From Amycolatopsis regifaucium (GTDB lineage Bacteria > Actinomycetota > Actinomycetes > Mycobacteriales > Pseudonocardiaceae): a stretch of 64,000 nucleotides of DNA. The stretch spans positions 193,383 through 257,382 of the forward strand of contig NZ_LQCI01000014.1 in NCBI RefSeq assembly GCF_001613935.1, written 5' to 3'. Both the position numbers and the translations under genes were made by a program. The notes beneath the pieces are model-generated. The model made no database searches and was not told the DNA's origin. It saw nothing but the letters and a program-made list of their open reading frames with translations. Positions 24,024 to 33,722 of the stretch are shown one piece after another (the stretch's first letter is position 1; every line of letters starts with the position of its first letter).

Positions 24024-25936
24024 GCCGGACTCCCGGGGTGCGAGGCCAGTTCTTCGTCGGTGTAGTACTTCCCCAGCTCGGACAGTTCGAACAGCTCCAG
24101 CAGGTCCTGTCGCAGCGGGGTCTGTTCCTTGACCTCGATACCGATCTCCGGCACCACCGGGTTGTCGCCCGGCGTGGCCGAGCAGACGAGGAGTTTGTTG
24201 CGCCACTGGGGGTCCATGCCCGGGTGGTCGTCGCGGGTGTGGCCGCCCCGGCTCTCCGTGCGCATCAACGCGGCCCGCGCCACGCATTCACTGACCATCA
24301 GCATGTTCCGCAGGTCGACGGCGAGATGCCAGCCGGGATTGAACTGCCGGTGCCCCTCGACGGTGACCCGCTTGACCCGCTCGCGCAGTTCCCCGAGCTT
24401 CTCCAGCGCCCGCTCGATCTCCTCCGCCTTGCGGATGATGCCGACCAGATCGTTCATCGACTGCTGCAGTTCGGTGTGCAGGCTGTACGGATTCTCCTCG
24501 ACGCCGTCACCCGGCGGATCGAACGGCGCGAGCGCCATCGCCGCGGCGGCGTCCACATCGGACTGGCTGACCTTCGGACGGTCCTTCAGTTCCGACACGT
24601 AGGACGCGGCGCCGAGTCCGGCGCGACGGCCGAAGACGAGCAGGTCCGACAGCGAGTTCCCGCCGAGCCGGTTCGAGCCGTGCATCCCGCCCGAACACTC
24701 GCCCGCGGCGAACAGGCCCGGCACGCTCGACGACGCGGTGTCCGGATCGACCTCGATCCCGCCCATCACGTAGTGACAGGTCGGGCCGACCTCCATCGGC
24801 TCCTTGGTGATGTCGACGTCGGCGAGTTCCTTGAACTGGTGGTACATCGACGGCAGCCGCTTGCGGATCTCCTCCGCGGGCAGCCTGCTGGCGATGTCGA
24901 GGAAGACCCCGCCGTGCGGCGATCCCCGGCCGGCCTTGACCTCGGAGTTGATCGCGCGCGCCACCTCGTCCCGGGGCAGCAGGTCCGGGGTGCGGCGGTT
25001 CTTCTCCTGGTCGGTGTACCAGCGGTCGGCCTCTTCCTCGCTGTCCGCGTACTGCCCCTTGAACACGTCAGGGACGTAGGAGAACATGAACCGCTTGTCC
25101 TCGGTGTTCTTGAGGACCCCGCCGTCACCGCGCACGCCTTCGGTGACCAGGATCCCCTTCACACTCGGCGGCCAGACCATGCCGGTCGGGTGGAACTGGA
25201 CGAACTCCATGTTGATGAGCGCCGCCCCGGCCCGGAGTGCCAGCGCGTGCCCGTCGCCGGTGTACTCCCACGAGTTCGAGGTGACCTTGAACGACTTCCC
25301 GATGCCGCCGGTGGCCAGCACCACCGCCGGCGACTCGAACAGGATGAACCGGCCGCTTTCCCGCCAGTACCCGAAAGCGCCGGAGATCCGGCCGTCATCG
25401 GTCAGCAGTTCGGTGATCGTGCATTCGGCGAAGACCTTGATCCTCGCCTCGTAGTCGCCGGTCTCCTTGAAGTCCTCTTGTTGCAGCGAAACGATTTTCT
25501 GCTGCATGGTGCGGATCAGTTCGAGTCCGGTGCGGTCGCCGACGTGCGCCAGCCGCGGATAGGTGTGCCCGCCGAAGTTGCGCTGGCTGATCCGCCCGTC
25601 CTTCGTGCGGTCGAACAGCGCCCCGTAGGTCTCCAGTTCCCAGACCCGGTCCGGCGCCTCCTTGGCGTGCAGCTCGGCCATCCGCCAATTGTTGAGGAAC
25701 TTCCCGCCGCGCATGGTGTCGCGGAAGTGGACCTGCCAGTTGTCGTTGGAGTTCGCGTTGCCCATCGACGCCGCGCAGCCGCCTTCGGCCATCACCGTAT
25801 GCGCCTTGCCGAACAGCGATTTGCACACCACCGCGACGCTGAAGCCGCGCTCGCGGGCCTCGATGACCGCGCGGAGACCGGCGCCACCTGCCCCGATCAC
25901 CACCACGTCGTAGTTGAACGTTTCGACCTCGGTCAT
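24020..25936 (-). CDS. sdhA: Succinate dehydrogenase flavoprotein subunit
   Basis: 638 residues from ATG 25936, which has GAGGTGG upstream (the in-frame GTG at 25948 is part of that ribosome binding region). The FAD-binding motif VVVIGAGGAGLRAVIEARERG is at the N-terminus, with HTVMAEGGCAASMGNANSNDN around the flavin attachment region, active-site QFHPTGM and the HGSNRLGGNSLSDLLVFGRRAG block. It oxidises succinate to fumarate with SdhB and the anchor protein. Counterpart of Rv0248c. Confidence 0.96.
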   Translation of the reverse strand: MTEVETFNYDVVVIGAGGAGLRAVIEARERGFSVAVVCKSLFGKAHTVMAEGGCAASMGNANSNDNWQVHFRDTMRGGKFLNNWRMAELHAKEAPDRVWELETYGALFDRTKDGRISQRNFGGHTYPRLAHVGDRTGLELIRTMQQKIVSLQQEDFKETGDYEARIKVFAECTITELLTDDGRISGAFGYWRESGRFILFESPAVVLATGGIGKSFKVTSNSWEYTGDGHALALRAGAALINMEFVQFHPTGMVWPPSVKGILVTEGVRGDGGVLKNTEDKRFMFSYVPDVFKGQYADSEEEADRWYTDQEKNRRTPDLLPRDEVARAINSEVKAGRGSPHGGVFLDIASRLPAEEIRKRLPSMYHQFKELADVDITKEPMEVGPTCHYVMGGIEVDPDTASSSVPGLFAAGECSGGMHGSNRLGGNSLSDLLVFGRRAGLGAASYVSELKDRPKVSQSDVDAAAAMALAPFDPPGDGVEENPYSLHTELQQSMNDLVGIIRKAEEIERALEKLGELRERVKRVTVEGHRQFNPGWHLAVDLRNMLMVSECVARAALMRTESRGGHTRDDHPGMDPQWRNKLLVCSATPGDNPVVPEIGIEVKEQTPLRQDLLELFELSELGKYYTDEELASHPGSPA

Positions 25937-25987
25937 AGAGAGAGCCACCTCAAAGCTTGTCGCCGGGGACGGGAGATTCCCGTGCCA

Positions 25988-26818
25988 CTAGTTGATGAAC
26001 CGCAGGTCCGAAATCGCCCCGCCGGCCACGAGCATCACGTAGAAGTCGGTCAGCACGAGCGTGCCGAGCGTCGTCCACGCCAGCGCCATGTGCCGGGTGT
26101 TGAGCTTCGTGATCTGCGTCCAGATCCAGTAGCGGACCGGATGTTTCGAGAAGTGCTTCAGCCTGCCGCCGGTCACGTGACGGCACGAGTGGCACGACAA
26201 CGTGTAGGCCCACAACAGGATCACGTTGCCGAGCAGCACGACGTTGCCGAGCCCGAAACCGAACCCGCCGGTCTTGCCGTGGAAGGCGGTGATCGCGTCG
26301 TAGGTGTTGATCAGCGAGACGACCACGGCGACGTAGAAGAAGTAGCGGTGGGCGTTCTGGATGATCAACGGCAGCCGCGTCTCGCCGGTGTACTTCGCGT
26401 GCGGTTCGGCGACCGCGCACGCTGGCGGCGAGAACCAGACCGCGCGGTAGTAGGCCTTGCGGTAGTAGTAACAGGTCAGCCGGAACCCCAGCAGGAACGG
26501 CAGGACGAGAAAGCCGAGCGGGATGAAGCCCGGCAGCTCGCCGATCCAGGCCCCGAAATGCCGGGAGCCTTCGACGCAGGATTCCGAGACACAGGGCGAA
26601 TAGAACGGCGTCAGGTAGTGGTACTCGGGCACCCAGTAGGCGGTGCGGACGAAGGACCTGATCGTCGCGTAGACGATGAAGGCGGAGAGGCCGAGGACGG
26701 TCAGCAGCGGGGAGAGCCACCACCGGTCGGTGCGCAGCGTGCGTTCGGCGATCCGGGCCCGCGACGGCGCGCGGACCCCCGTACCCCGTCCGGCCTCATC
26801 GCCGGCGGGGGCGCTCAC
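25988..26818 (-). CDS. sdhC: Succinate dehydrogenase membrane anchor subunit (Rv0249c-like)
   Basis: 276 residues, GTG start overlapping the stop of the preceding gene by 4 bp. Five hydrophobic segments are visible: LSPLLTVLGLSAFIVYATI, FIPLGFLVLPFLLGFRLTCYYY, YFFYVAVVVSLINTYDAI, NVVLLGNVILLWAYTLSCH and HMALAWTTLGTLVLTDFYVML. His residues in several of them (HRYFFY, CHSCRH, RHMALAW) could ligate haem. A single large anchor rather than separate small SdhC and SdhD is the pattern of mycobacterial Sdh1. Confidence 0.9.
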   Translation of the reverse strand: MSAPAGDEAGRGTGVRAPSRARIAERTLRTDRWWLSPLLTVLGLSAFIVYATIRSFVRTAYWVPEYHYLTPFYSPCVSESCVEGSRHFGAWIGELPGFIPLGFLVLPFLLGFRLTCYYYRKAYYRAVWFSPPACAVAEPHAKYTGETRLPLIIQNAHRYFFYVAVVVSLINTYDAITAFHGKTGGFGFGLGNVVLLGNVILLWAYTLSCHSCRHVTGGRLKHFSKHPVRYWIWTQITKLNTRHMALAWTTLGTLVLTDFYVMLVAGGAISDLRFIN

Positions 26819-27102
26819 CGCTGGTCGCGCTTGTAGCCGCCGACGCCTTCGTCATCGGCGCCATGCCAGAGCGCCGGGTCGTAGGGCGTGTCGGGCACCT
26901 GGACCCGATCGACGGCCTTCGCCTGCGCGGGCACCGCGTTCGGGGTCGTGTCGAGATCTGCGGCGTCGATGTCGAGCCGCTCCACGTCGTTCGCCAGGCG
27001 TCGCACCGCCGACGCGTCGCCGTATCGGGATCGCAGCGTGCCGACGCACTGCCTCAACTGACCGATGGCTCGCCGAAGTTCGGCGATCTCTGTGGTGGAC
27101 AT
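26815..27102 (-). CDS. Small conserved protein leading the sdh operon (Rv0250c-like)
   Basis: 95 residues with a strong Shine-Dalgarno (GGAGGT) before ATG 27102. A helical N-terminus (STTEIAELRRAIGQLRQCVGTL) may form a coiled coil; the C-terminus is acidic/aromatic (YDPALWHGADDEGVGGYKRDQR). No catalytic motif. Position and size match Rv0250c, first gene of the M. tuberculosis sdh1 operon. It could be an assembly or regulatory factor of the complex; that is inference from linkage. Confidence 0.8.
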   Translation of the reverse strand: MSTTEIAELRRAIGQLRQCVGTLRSRYGDASAVRRLANDVERLDIDAADLDTTPNAVPAQAKAVDRVQVPDTPYDPALWHGADDEGVGGYKRDQR

Positions 27103-27192
27103 CGGTACCTCCCGATGGTCGGTTCGGTTGGCCGCTCGAGCCTTCGAAGGCAAGCGATCCTCGCCGTCTCGACTCTGCCGCGCATTGTGCAA

Positions 27193-27238
27193 TGTGACAA
27201 GTAGCACAGTAGAACTCGACGACGTGACGGAGGTCACG
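27193..27238. promoter_or_regulatory. Two CRP/GlxR-type sites between the sdh operon and edd-eda
   Basis: CGTGACGGAGGTCACG at 27223-27238 has both half-sites GTGA-N6-TCAC intact. TGTGACAAGTAGCACA at 27193-27208 matches TGTGA-N6-TCACA at all but one base. The two start exactly 30 bp apart, about three helical turns. Both lie in the 263-bp divergent promoter region, 91-136 bp upstream of the sdh leader gene and 128-173 bp upstream of edd. Confidence 0.65.
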
Positions 27239-27365
27239 CGAGTCGATCTTCTGTATCGATTTTGATTCGCGGTTTCCCCCGAGGTACTGTGGCCACTGTC
27301 ACGACCCAGCGACGTCAGCGTTGCCGTCCCGCGGACCACCACGACCAGTGATCCGGAGCCGGACA

Positions 27366-29255
27366 ATGAGCACCGCCCCGAACGTCCACCCCATCATCGC
27401 CGAAGTCACCGAACGCATCGCCGCCCGCAGTGCCGAGACCCGCGCCGCGCATCTCGAGCGGGTCGCCGCCGCCTACGAAGAAGGTCCGGTGCGGCGCGGA
27501 CTCGACTGCAGCAACCTCGCACACGGCTTCGCCGCGATGGAGGGAGTCGACAAAGCGGCATTGCGCGCCGTGCGGGCGCCGGGTGTCGCGATCGTGTCCT
27601 CCTACAACGACATGCTTTCGGCGCACCAGCCGATGCAGGAGTACCCCGCGTTGGTGAAAGGTTCGGTCCGCCAAGTGGGCGGCGTGGCCCAGTTCGCCGG
27701 CGGCGTCCCCGCGATGTGCGACGGCGTCACCCAAGGCCGTCCGGGCATGGAGCTGTCGCTGTTCAGCCGCGAGGTGATCGCGATGTCGACCGCGATCGCC
27801 TTGTCCCACGACATGTTCGACGCGGCGCTGCTGCTCGGCGTCTGCGACAAGATCGTGCCGGGTCTGCTGATCGGCGCGCTGTCCTTCGGGCACCTCCCGG
27901 CGATCCTGGTGCCGGCCGGGCCGATGAACTCGGGCCTGCCGAACCAGGAGAAGGCGCGCGTGCGCCAGCTGTACGCCGAGGGCAAGGCGACCCGCGAAGA
28001 CCTTCTGGACGCCGAAGCGGCTTCGTATCACTCGGCGGGAACCTGCACCTTCTACGGCACGGCCAACTCGAACCAGATGGTCGTCGAGGTGATGGGCCTG
28101 CACCTGCCGGGCGCCAGCTTCGTGCAGCCGAACTCGTCGTTGCGCCGCGCGCTCACCGAGGAGGCCGGGCGCCGCGTCGTGCGGATCTCCCGCGGCGAGG
28201 AGTACACCCCGGTCTCGCGGGTGATCGACGAGAAGGCCGTCGTCAACGGCGTCATCGCGCTGCTCGCGACGGGCGGTTCGACCAACCACACGATGCACCT
28301 CGTCGCGATCGCCGCAGCCGCGGGCATCCAGCTCACCTGGGACGACTTCTCGGACCTGTCGTCGGTGATCCCGCTGCTGGCGCGGGTGTACCCGAACGGC
28401 AGCGCCGACATCAACCACTTCCACGCCGCCGGTGGCATCCAGTTCCTGGTCGGCACGCTGCTCGACGCGGGCCTGCTGCACGAGGACGTCCAGACCGTCG
28501 CCGGGCCGGGGCTGAGCCGCTATCGGCAGGAGCCGATCCTGTCCGAGGACGGACTGGTCTGGCGCGAGGTGCCGACGCGCAGCCTCGACGAAGACGTCCT
28601 GCGCCCGGCGTCGCGGCCGTTCGCCGCCGACGGCGGGCTGCGGATGGTGGCGGGCAACCTCGGCCGTGCGGTGATCAAGGTGTCGGCGGTGGCGCCCGGA
28701 CATCGCGTCGTCCAGGCCCCGGCGCGGGTGTTCACCGACCAGAAGTCCTTCAAGGACGCTTTCGAGGCGGGCGAGCTGGACCGGGACGTCGTCGTGGTCA
28801 TCCGGCAGCAGGGCCCGCAGGCCAACGGGATGCCCGAACTGCACGGCCTCACCCCGGCGCTGGGCGTGCTGATGGACCGCGGGCACCAGGTGGCGCTGCT
28901 CACCGACGGCCGCATGTCCGGCGCGTCCGGCAAGATCCCCGCCGCGATCCAGGTGACCCCGGAAGCCGCCGTGGGCGGCCCGATCGCGCGGATCGCCGAC
29001 GGCGACGTCGTCCGGCTCGACGCGCAGGCCGGGACGCTCGACGTCTTCGTGGGTGACGAAGAACTCGCCCGTCGTGAACTGGTGGACTCCCCTCCTTCGG
29101 AGGCATCCTGGACCGGCACCGGCCGGGAGCTGTTCGCGGCGCTGCGCCGCGCGGTCGGTCCCGCCGATCAGGGCGCGAGCGTGTTCGGACCGCTCACGCC
29201 GGAACACTTCGGCGCTCCGGCGCACACGTTGAACCCTGTGGAGGTAAGTCAGTGA
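27366..29255 (+). CDS. edd: 6-phosphogluconate dehydratase
   Basis: 629 residues from ATG 27366. It dehydrates 6-phosphogluconate to KDPG, the first reaction special to the Entner-Doudoroff pathway. It belongs to the IlvD/Edd family: [76 protein letters not shown], with cysteines that bind the Fe-S cluster, and [18 protein letters not shown] near the C-terminus. The length and the MCDGVTQG signature favour Edd over dihydroxyacid dehydratase. The downstream aldolase, overlapping by 4 bp, confirms the pathway. Confidence 0.95.
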   Translation: MSTAPNVHPIIAEVTERIAARSAETRAAHLERVAAAYEEGPVRRGLDCSNLAHGFAAMEGVDKAALRAVRAPGVAIVSSYNDMLSAHQPMQEYPALVKGSVRQVGGVAQFAGGVPAMCDGVTQGRPGMELSLFSREVIAMSTAIALSHDMFDAALLLGVCDKIVPGLLIGALSFGHLPAILVPAGPMNSGLPNQEKARVRQLYAEGKATREDLLDAEAASYHSAGTCTFYGTANSNQMVVEVMGLHLPGASFVQPNSSLRRALTEEAGRRVVRISRGEEYTPVSRVIDEKAVVNGVIALLATGGSTNHTMHLVAIAAAAGIQLTWDDFSDLSSVIPLLARVYPNGSADINHFHAAGGIQFLVGTLLDAGLLHEDVQTVAGPGLSRYRQEPILSEDGLVWREVPTRSLDEDVLRPASRPFAADGGLRMVAGNLGRAVIKVSAVAPGHRVVQAPARVFTDQKSFKDAFEAGELDRDVVVVIRQQGPQANGMPELHGLTPALGVLMDRGHQVALLTDGRMSGASGKIPAAIQVTPEAAVGGPIARIADGDVVRLDAQAGTLDVFVGDEELARRELVDSPPSEASWTGTGRELFAALRRAVGPADQGASVFGPLTPEHFGAPAHTLNPVEVSQ

Positions 29256-29872
29256 CCACCGGCGCCGACCTGCTCGGCCTGTCCCCTGTGATGCCCGTCG
29301 TCGTCCTCGACGACGCCGCCGACGCGGTGCCCACCGCGCGCGCCCTGCTCGCGGGCGGCATCGGCGTGATCGAGCTGACCCTGCGCACCCCGGCGGCCCT
29401 CGCCTCCATCGAGCGCATCGCCGCGGAGGTCCCGGAGATCGTCATCGGCGCCGGGACGGTCACCGCACCGGAACACGCCAAGCAGGCCGCCGACGCCGGC
29501 GCGAAGTTCCTGGTGACCCCGGGCTGCACAGACTCGGTCCTGGACGCCGCGTTCGACACCGGACTGCCGTTCCTGCCGGGCGCGAGCACGGTTTCGGAGG
29601 CGATGCGGCTCGCCGAACGCGGGCTGACGGCGCTGAAGTTCTTCCCCGCCGAGGCCAGCGGCGGCGTCGCGTACCTGAAGTCGATCAGCGGCCCGTTGCC
29701 GGGGCTGCGCTTCTGCCCGACCGGCGGCATCACCGTGAAGACCGCGCCGGACTACCTCGCCCTGTCCACTGTGGGCTGTATCGGCGGTTCATGGCTGACC
29801 CCGAAGGATGCCTTGGCGGACAAGGACTTCGGGAAAATCGAGGCTCTCGCCGCGGAGGCGTCGAGGCTCTGA
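29252..29872 (+). CDS. eda: KDPG aldolase
   Basis: 206 residues, GTG start within a GTGA overlap with edd. It cleaves 2-keto-3-deoxy-6-phosphogluconate to pyruvate and glyceraldehyde-3-phosphate. Schiff-base lysine K129 sits in ALKFFPAE, E41 in VIELTLRTP, with GAGTVTAPE and FCPTGGI as phosphate-binding and barrel motifs. A hairpin terminator follows 9 bp after the stop. Confidence 0.96.
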   Translation: MTTGADLLGLSPVMPVVVLDDAADAVPTARALLAGGIGVIELTLRTPAALASIERIAAEVPEIVIGAGTVTAPEHAKQAADAGAKFLVTPGCTDSVLDAAFDTGLPFLPGASTVSEAMRLAERGLTALKFFPAEASGGVAYLKSISGPLPGLRFCPTGGITVKTAPDYLALSTVGCIGGSWLTPKDALADKDFGKIEALAAEASRL

Positions 29873-29880
29873 TCGATCGC

Positions 29881-29912
29881 GTGAAGGCCGCCCTCACGAG
29901 GGCGGCCTTCAC
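29881..29912 (+). terminator. Terminator of edd-eda
   Basis: GTGAAGGCCGCCCTC and GAGGGCGGCCTTCAC form a perfect 15-bp stem with a two-base loop, followed by TGTTTT on the plus strand. The arms resemble family A repeats. Confidence 0.85.
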
Positions 29913-29926
29913 TGTTTTAAGAGTGC

Positions 29927-30364
29927 TCAGAGTGGTAACTGGTACTGAATGAAGCCTCGGTTGACCGCGACCTGGTCGTACAGGCGGCGCGCGGTGGCGT
30001 TGGTTTCCTTGGTGTGCCAGTAGACCCGGTCACAGCCGCGGCTACGCGCCCAGTCCGCCACCGCCGCGATCAGCTCCCGCGCCACACCCTTGCCCCGGGC
30101 TCGCGGAGCGGTGAAGAGGTCCTGGAGATAACAGACGTCGGTGAGCGCGGAAGTGCTGGGGTGGATCAGAAAGTGCGTGATTCCGACGAGTTCGCCGTCG
30201 AGGCGGGCGACGAGCGCGTGCATCCGTTCCCCCGAGCGGAATTCCCGCCAAGCGCGGTCGTAGACCTCTTGGGGCGAAACACGTTCGTAGAAGGCGACGT
30301 AGGCACGGAACAGGTTCTCCCAGGCTTCACGGTCTTCGGGTTCCAGTGGCGCGATGGTGATCAT
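29927..30364 (-). CDS. GNAT-family N-acetyltransferase
   Basis: 145 residues. It has the GNAT fold order: acceptor-side N-terminus (MITIAPLEPEDREAWENLFRAYVAFY), strand 4 LVGITHFLIHPS, then the acetyl-CoA pyrophosphate loop DLFTAPRARGKGVARELI and the late motif RVYWHTKETNATARRLYDQVA. Single gene after the convergent eda terminator; substrate unknown. Confidence 0.88.
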   Translation of the reverse strand: MITIAPLEPEDREAWENLFRAYVAFYERVSPQEVYDRAWREFRSGERMHALVARLDGELVGITHFLIHPSTSALTDVCYLQDLFTAPRARGKGVARELIAAVADWARSRGCDRVYWHTKETNATARRLYDQVAVNRGFIQYQLPL

Positions 30365-30413
30365 GGTGTCCTCCCAGTGATCACCCGAGCCTAGGGATTC
30401 CCCCCACCGCGAG

Positions 30414-30449
30414 GAGTGGCCAATCGTGCGGTAAAGCGCATTGCCACTC
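30414..30449 (-). terminator. Hairpin after the DUF1801-type gene
   Basis: GAGTGGCCAAT pairs with ATTGCCACTC with one bulged C, loop of 15 bases. It lies 14 bp past the stop of the gene at 30464-30907 on the minus strand. The GAGTGGC...GCCACTC arms recur at 61.9 kb. Confidence 0.5.
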
Positions 30450-30463
30450 GTGCTGTTCGCGAC

Positions 30464-30907
30464 TCAGCTCACGGCCTGCTTCACGAGCGCGGCGATGCGC
30501 TTCTCCACGGCGGCCGTCATCTCGGTCAGCGCGAACGCGGTCGCCCACATCGCGCCATCGTCCAACTTGGCCTCCTCGTTGAAGCCGAGCGTCGCGTAGC
30601 GCGTCTTGAACTTGGCCGCGGCTTGGAAGAAGCAGACGATCTTGCCGTCGAGGGCGTAGGCGGGCTGGCCGTACCAGAGCTTCGGCGCGAGCATCGGGGC
30701 GTTGGCTTTGACGATGGCGTGGACCCGCTCGGCCAGCACACGGTCGTCGTCGGACATCTCGGCGATCTTGTCGACCACGTCTTGCTCCGCGGCCGCGGCC
30801 TTGTCGGCGGCCGAACCGCGGCGGGCCGCCTTCTTCATGTCCTGGGCGTGTTCCTTCATCGCGGCCTTCTCTTCGGCCGAGAATCCTTCGTAAGTGGTGC
30901 TGCTCAT
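30464..30907 (-). CDS. DUF1801/YdhG-like protein
   Basis: 147 residues from ATG 30907 with GGAGGAAA upstream. A charged helical N-terminus (FSAEEKAAMKEHAQDMKKAARRG) precedes a YdhG-like domain: ERVHAIVKANAPMLAPKLWYGQPAYALDGKIVCFFQ, TRYATLGFNEEAKLDDG. Such proteins are common in actinobacteria; a specific role is not known. It follows a VOC-domain gene by 50 bp and is probably co-transcribed. Confidence 0.8.
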   Translation of the reverse strand: MSSTTYEGFSAEEKAAMKEHAQDMKKAARRGSAADKAAAAEQDVVDKIAEMSDDDRVLAERVHAIVKANAPMLAPKLWYGQPAYALDGKIVCFFQAAAKFKTRYATLGFNEEAKLDDGAMWATAFALTEMTAAVEKRIAALVKQAVS

Positions 30908-30957
30908 GGCGTTTCCTCCTCGGTAGGCGGCGAGTGGGGGCATCCGGTAGTGGCACA

Positions 30958-31584
30958 TCAGGACTGGGCGGCGAGCGTGGAGGTCTCCCAGCGGAAGCCG
31001 TCCGGGTCGGTGAACGGCGCGGCGGGACCGCTGACCGCGATCCGGTGTGAACCGGTGCCCTCCGGGGCGACGCCCGCGTCCTTGGCGAGGGCCTTGCGCC
31101 GGTACAGCGCCAGCTTGACCGGGCTCGACCCGGATTCGAACTCGACATACACCCGGCCGAAGCTCTTGCCCACGGTGAGACCGTGCTCGACGTAGAACTT
31201 CTTGCTAGCGGAGATGTCGGCGACGCCCAGCAGCAACACGATGCCGTCGATCTCGCGAGTGGCCGGTCCGGTGTTCTTTTTCGCCGAGGTGGCGATCTTC
31301 CAGATCGCGCCGTCCGGGGCCTGGACGACCCCGCCGTAGCCCCACATCGACTTCGAGGCGGGTTTGATCGCGGTCGCGCCGGCGGCGAGGGCGGCTTCGA
31401 TCAGGGCGTCGACGTTGGCGGGCTGCGACACCGTGAGGGAGAGGGTGTAGCCGCGGAAGCCGGTGGTGGGCTCCTGAGCGGCCCGCAGGCGAAGCTGGGT
31501 GTCGAGGCCGAAGGCGGTGGTGTAGAAGCGTTCGGCGGCCGCGGTGTCGGCCACTTCGAGGGTGATGGCGTCGATCAAGTTCAT
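30958..31584 (-). CDS. VOC-family (glyoxalase/bleomycin-resistance fold) protein
   Basis: 208 residues from ATG 31584. Two beta-alpha-beta-beta-beta modules: MNLIDAITLEVADTAAAERFYTTAFGLDTQLRL and later IDGIVLLLGVADISASKKFYVEHGLTVGKSFGRVYVEF, each with a G-(V/A)-V-x-x-P-D-G-like or DPDGFRWE end. Metal ligands are not clearly conserved in the first module, so enzymatic activity is uncertain. Possible operon with the DUF1801 gene. Confidence 0.82.
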   Translation of the reverse strand: MNLIDAITLEVADTAAAERFYTTAFGLDTQLRLRAAQEPTTGFRGYTLSLTVSQPANVDALIEAALAAGATAIKPASKSMWGYGGVVQAPDGAIWKIATSAKKNTGPATREIDGIVLLLGVADISASKKFYVEHGLTVGKSFGRVYVEFESGSSPVKLALYRRKALAKDAGVAPEGTGSHRIAVSGPAAPFTDPDGFRWETSTLAAQS

Positions 31585-31726
31585 GCCGGTAACGCTATTT
31601 CCCGGCGGGCGCCCGATGCTTCTCGATTCCTGATCGGTCGTGTCGGCGCTGGTCGCGGTCTGCCGTGGAAAGCACAACACCGGTCGGCGGGCACGGGGGC
31701 CCGCTCGACCGGTGAGCAGCTCGGAC

Positions 31727-32269
31727 TCAGTCGAGGGCGGGGTCGTCCAAGAGGGCGGCCTCGGCGCCGAACTCGCGGAGTTCGTCGCGGATCACGGTGT
31801 AGGCCAGCCCCTGGGGATAGCCCTTGCGGGCGAGGACGCCCAGCAGGCGACGGATCGCCGTCTGTTCGTCGACGTCGCCCAAGGAGCGCATACGCTTGCG
31901 TACCAGCTCTCGGGCGCGCTGCTCCTCTGCCTCTCGGTCCACCTCTTCGGCGGCCTGGACGGCGATATCCCCATCTATTCCTTTGCGTTTGAGTTCGGCC
32001 ACGAGCGCGTTCCGTGCCAGGCCCATGTTGGCGTGGCGGGAACGAACCCACATTTCGGCGAACTCGGCGTCGTTGACGAGCCCTGCCTGGTCCAGCTTAC
32101 CGAGCAGGGTCTCCGTCGTCTCCTCGTCGAAGCCTTTGCGCTTGAGGGCCTGACGCAGTTCCTCCGTGGAGCGCGGGCGCGCGGCCAGGAGATCAAAGCA
32201 GATCTCCTTGGCCTTCTTCCTCCGCTCGTCCGGCGGCAACTCCGCCGGATCCACCTTGGGCGCTCGCAA
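31727..32269 (-). CDS. recX: RecA modulator RecX
   Basis: 180 residues, TTG start with GGAGGAA upstream. All-helical RecX repeats are visible: AKEICFDLLAARPRSTEELRQALKRKGF, then LDQAGLVNDAEFAEMWVRSR and AELKRKGIDGDIAVQAAEEV. It binds RecA filaments and limits their activity. It lies 11 bp after recA on the same strand, the usual actinobacterial arrangement. Confidence 0.95.
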   Translation of the reverse strand: MRAPKVDPAELPPDERRKKAKEICFDLLAARPRSTEELRQALKRKGFDEETTETLLGKLDQAGLVNDAEFAEMWVRSRHANMGLARNALVAELKRKGIDGDIAVQAAEEVDREAEEQRARELVRKRMRSLGDVDEQTAIRRLLGVLARKGYPQGLAYTVIRDELREFGAEAALLDDPALD

Positions 32270-32280
32270 ACCCGTTCCTC

Positions 32281-33321
<1,041 letters not shown>

Positions 33322-33461
33322 GGAGTCCACCTCGTTGGTTGAGCCGGTAGGGCTTGTTTCAGTTCTGAGCTGTCGGGCTCGACGCTACGGGCGACCACCG
33401 ACAATTCCAGGCCTCGCGCCCAAGCTGTGGATCGCTGACCCCGTTGTGGACAACACCATAG

Positions 33462-33477
33462 ACGAACGTGTGTTCGA
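33462..33477. promoter_or_regulatory. LexA box upstream of recA
   Basis: ACGAACGTGTGTTCGA contains the core GAAC-N4-GTTC and matches the 16-bp SOS consensus except for its first base. Located 141-156 bp upstream of the recA start. Confidence 0.8.
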
Positions 33478-33527
33478 GCCCGTGACCGACACGCCGTCGC
33501 GCTAGGGTGCTCGCCTTCATCCCGAGG

Positions 33528-33722
33528 TCAGCGCCGCTCCGGCGGGATCTCGAAGGCCTCGCAGACCGCCCGCCAGATGTCCTTGGCCGAGATTCCGGAG
33601 TCAAGGGCCTGTTCGACGGTCCGGCCCCCGAGTTCACCGAAGACGTGATCCCTCGAGAGGGTTTCCGCACGTCCGGGACCGAATTCGTCGGCCATCAGCC
33701 GCCGGAAGACCGTGATACGCAT
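33528..33722 (-). CDS. DUF3046 protein
   Basis: 64 residues: RITVFRRLMADEFGPGRAE, then DHVFGELGGRTVEQALDSG and DIWRAVCEAFEIPPERR, the complete DUF3046 pattern found beside recA in actinobacteria (Rv2738c). Function unknown. It is read in the same direction as recA but is separated from it by about 200 bp containing the SOS box. Confidence 0.92.
   Translation of the reverse strand: MRITVFRRLMADEFGPGRAETLSRDHVFGELGGRTVEQALDSGISAKDIWRAVCEAFEIPPERR

Noticed and set aside
24038-26836. 932-codon ORF opposite sdhA and the anchor gene
   Set aside because: Antisense shadow of the sdh operon, which has all active-site motifs on the minus strand.
27366-29255. Dihydroxyacid dehydratase (ilvD) as an alternative to edd
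   Set aside because: Length, the MCDGVTQG motif and overlap with KDPG aldolase favour 6-phosphogluconate dehydratase.
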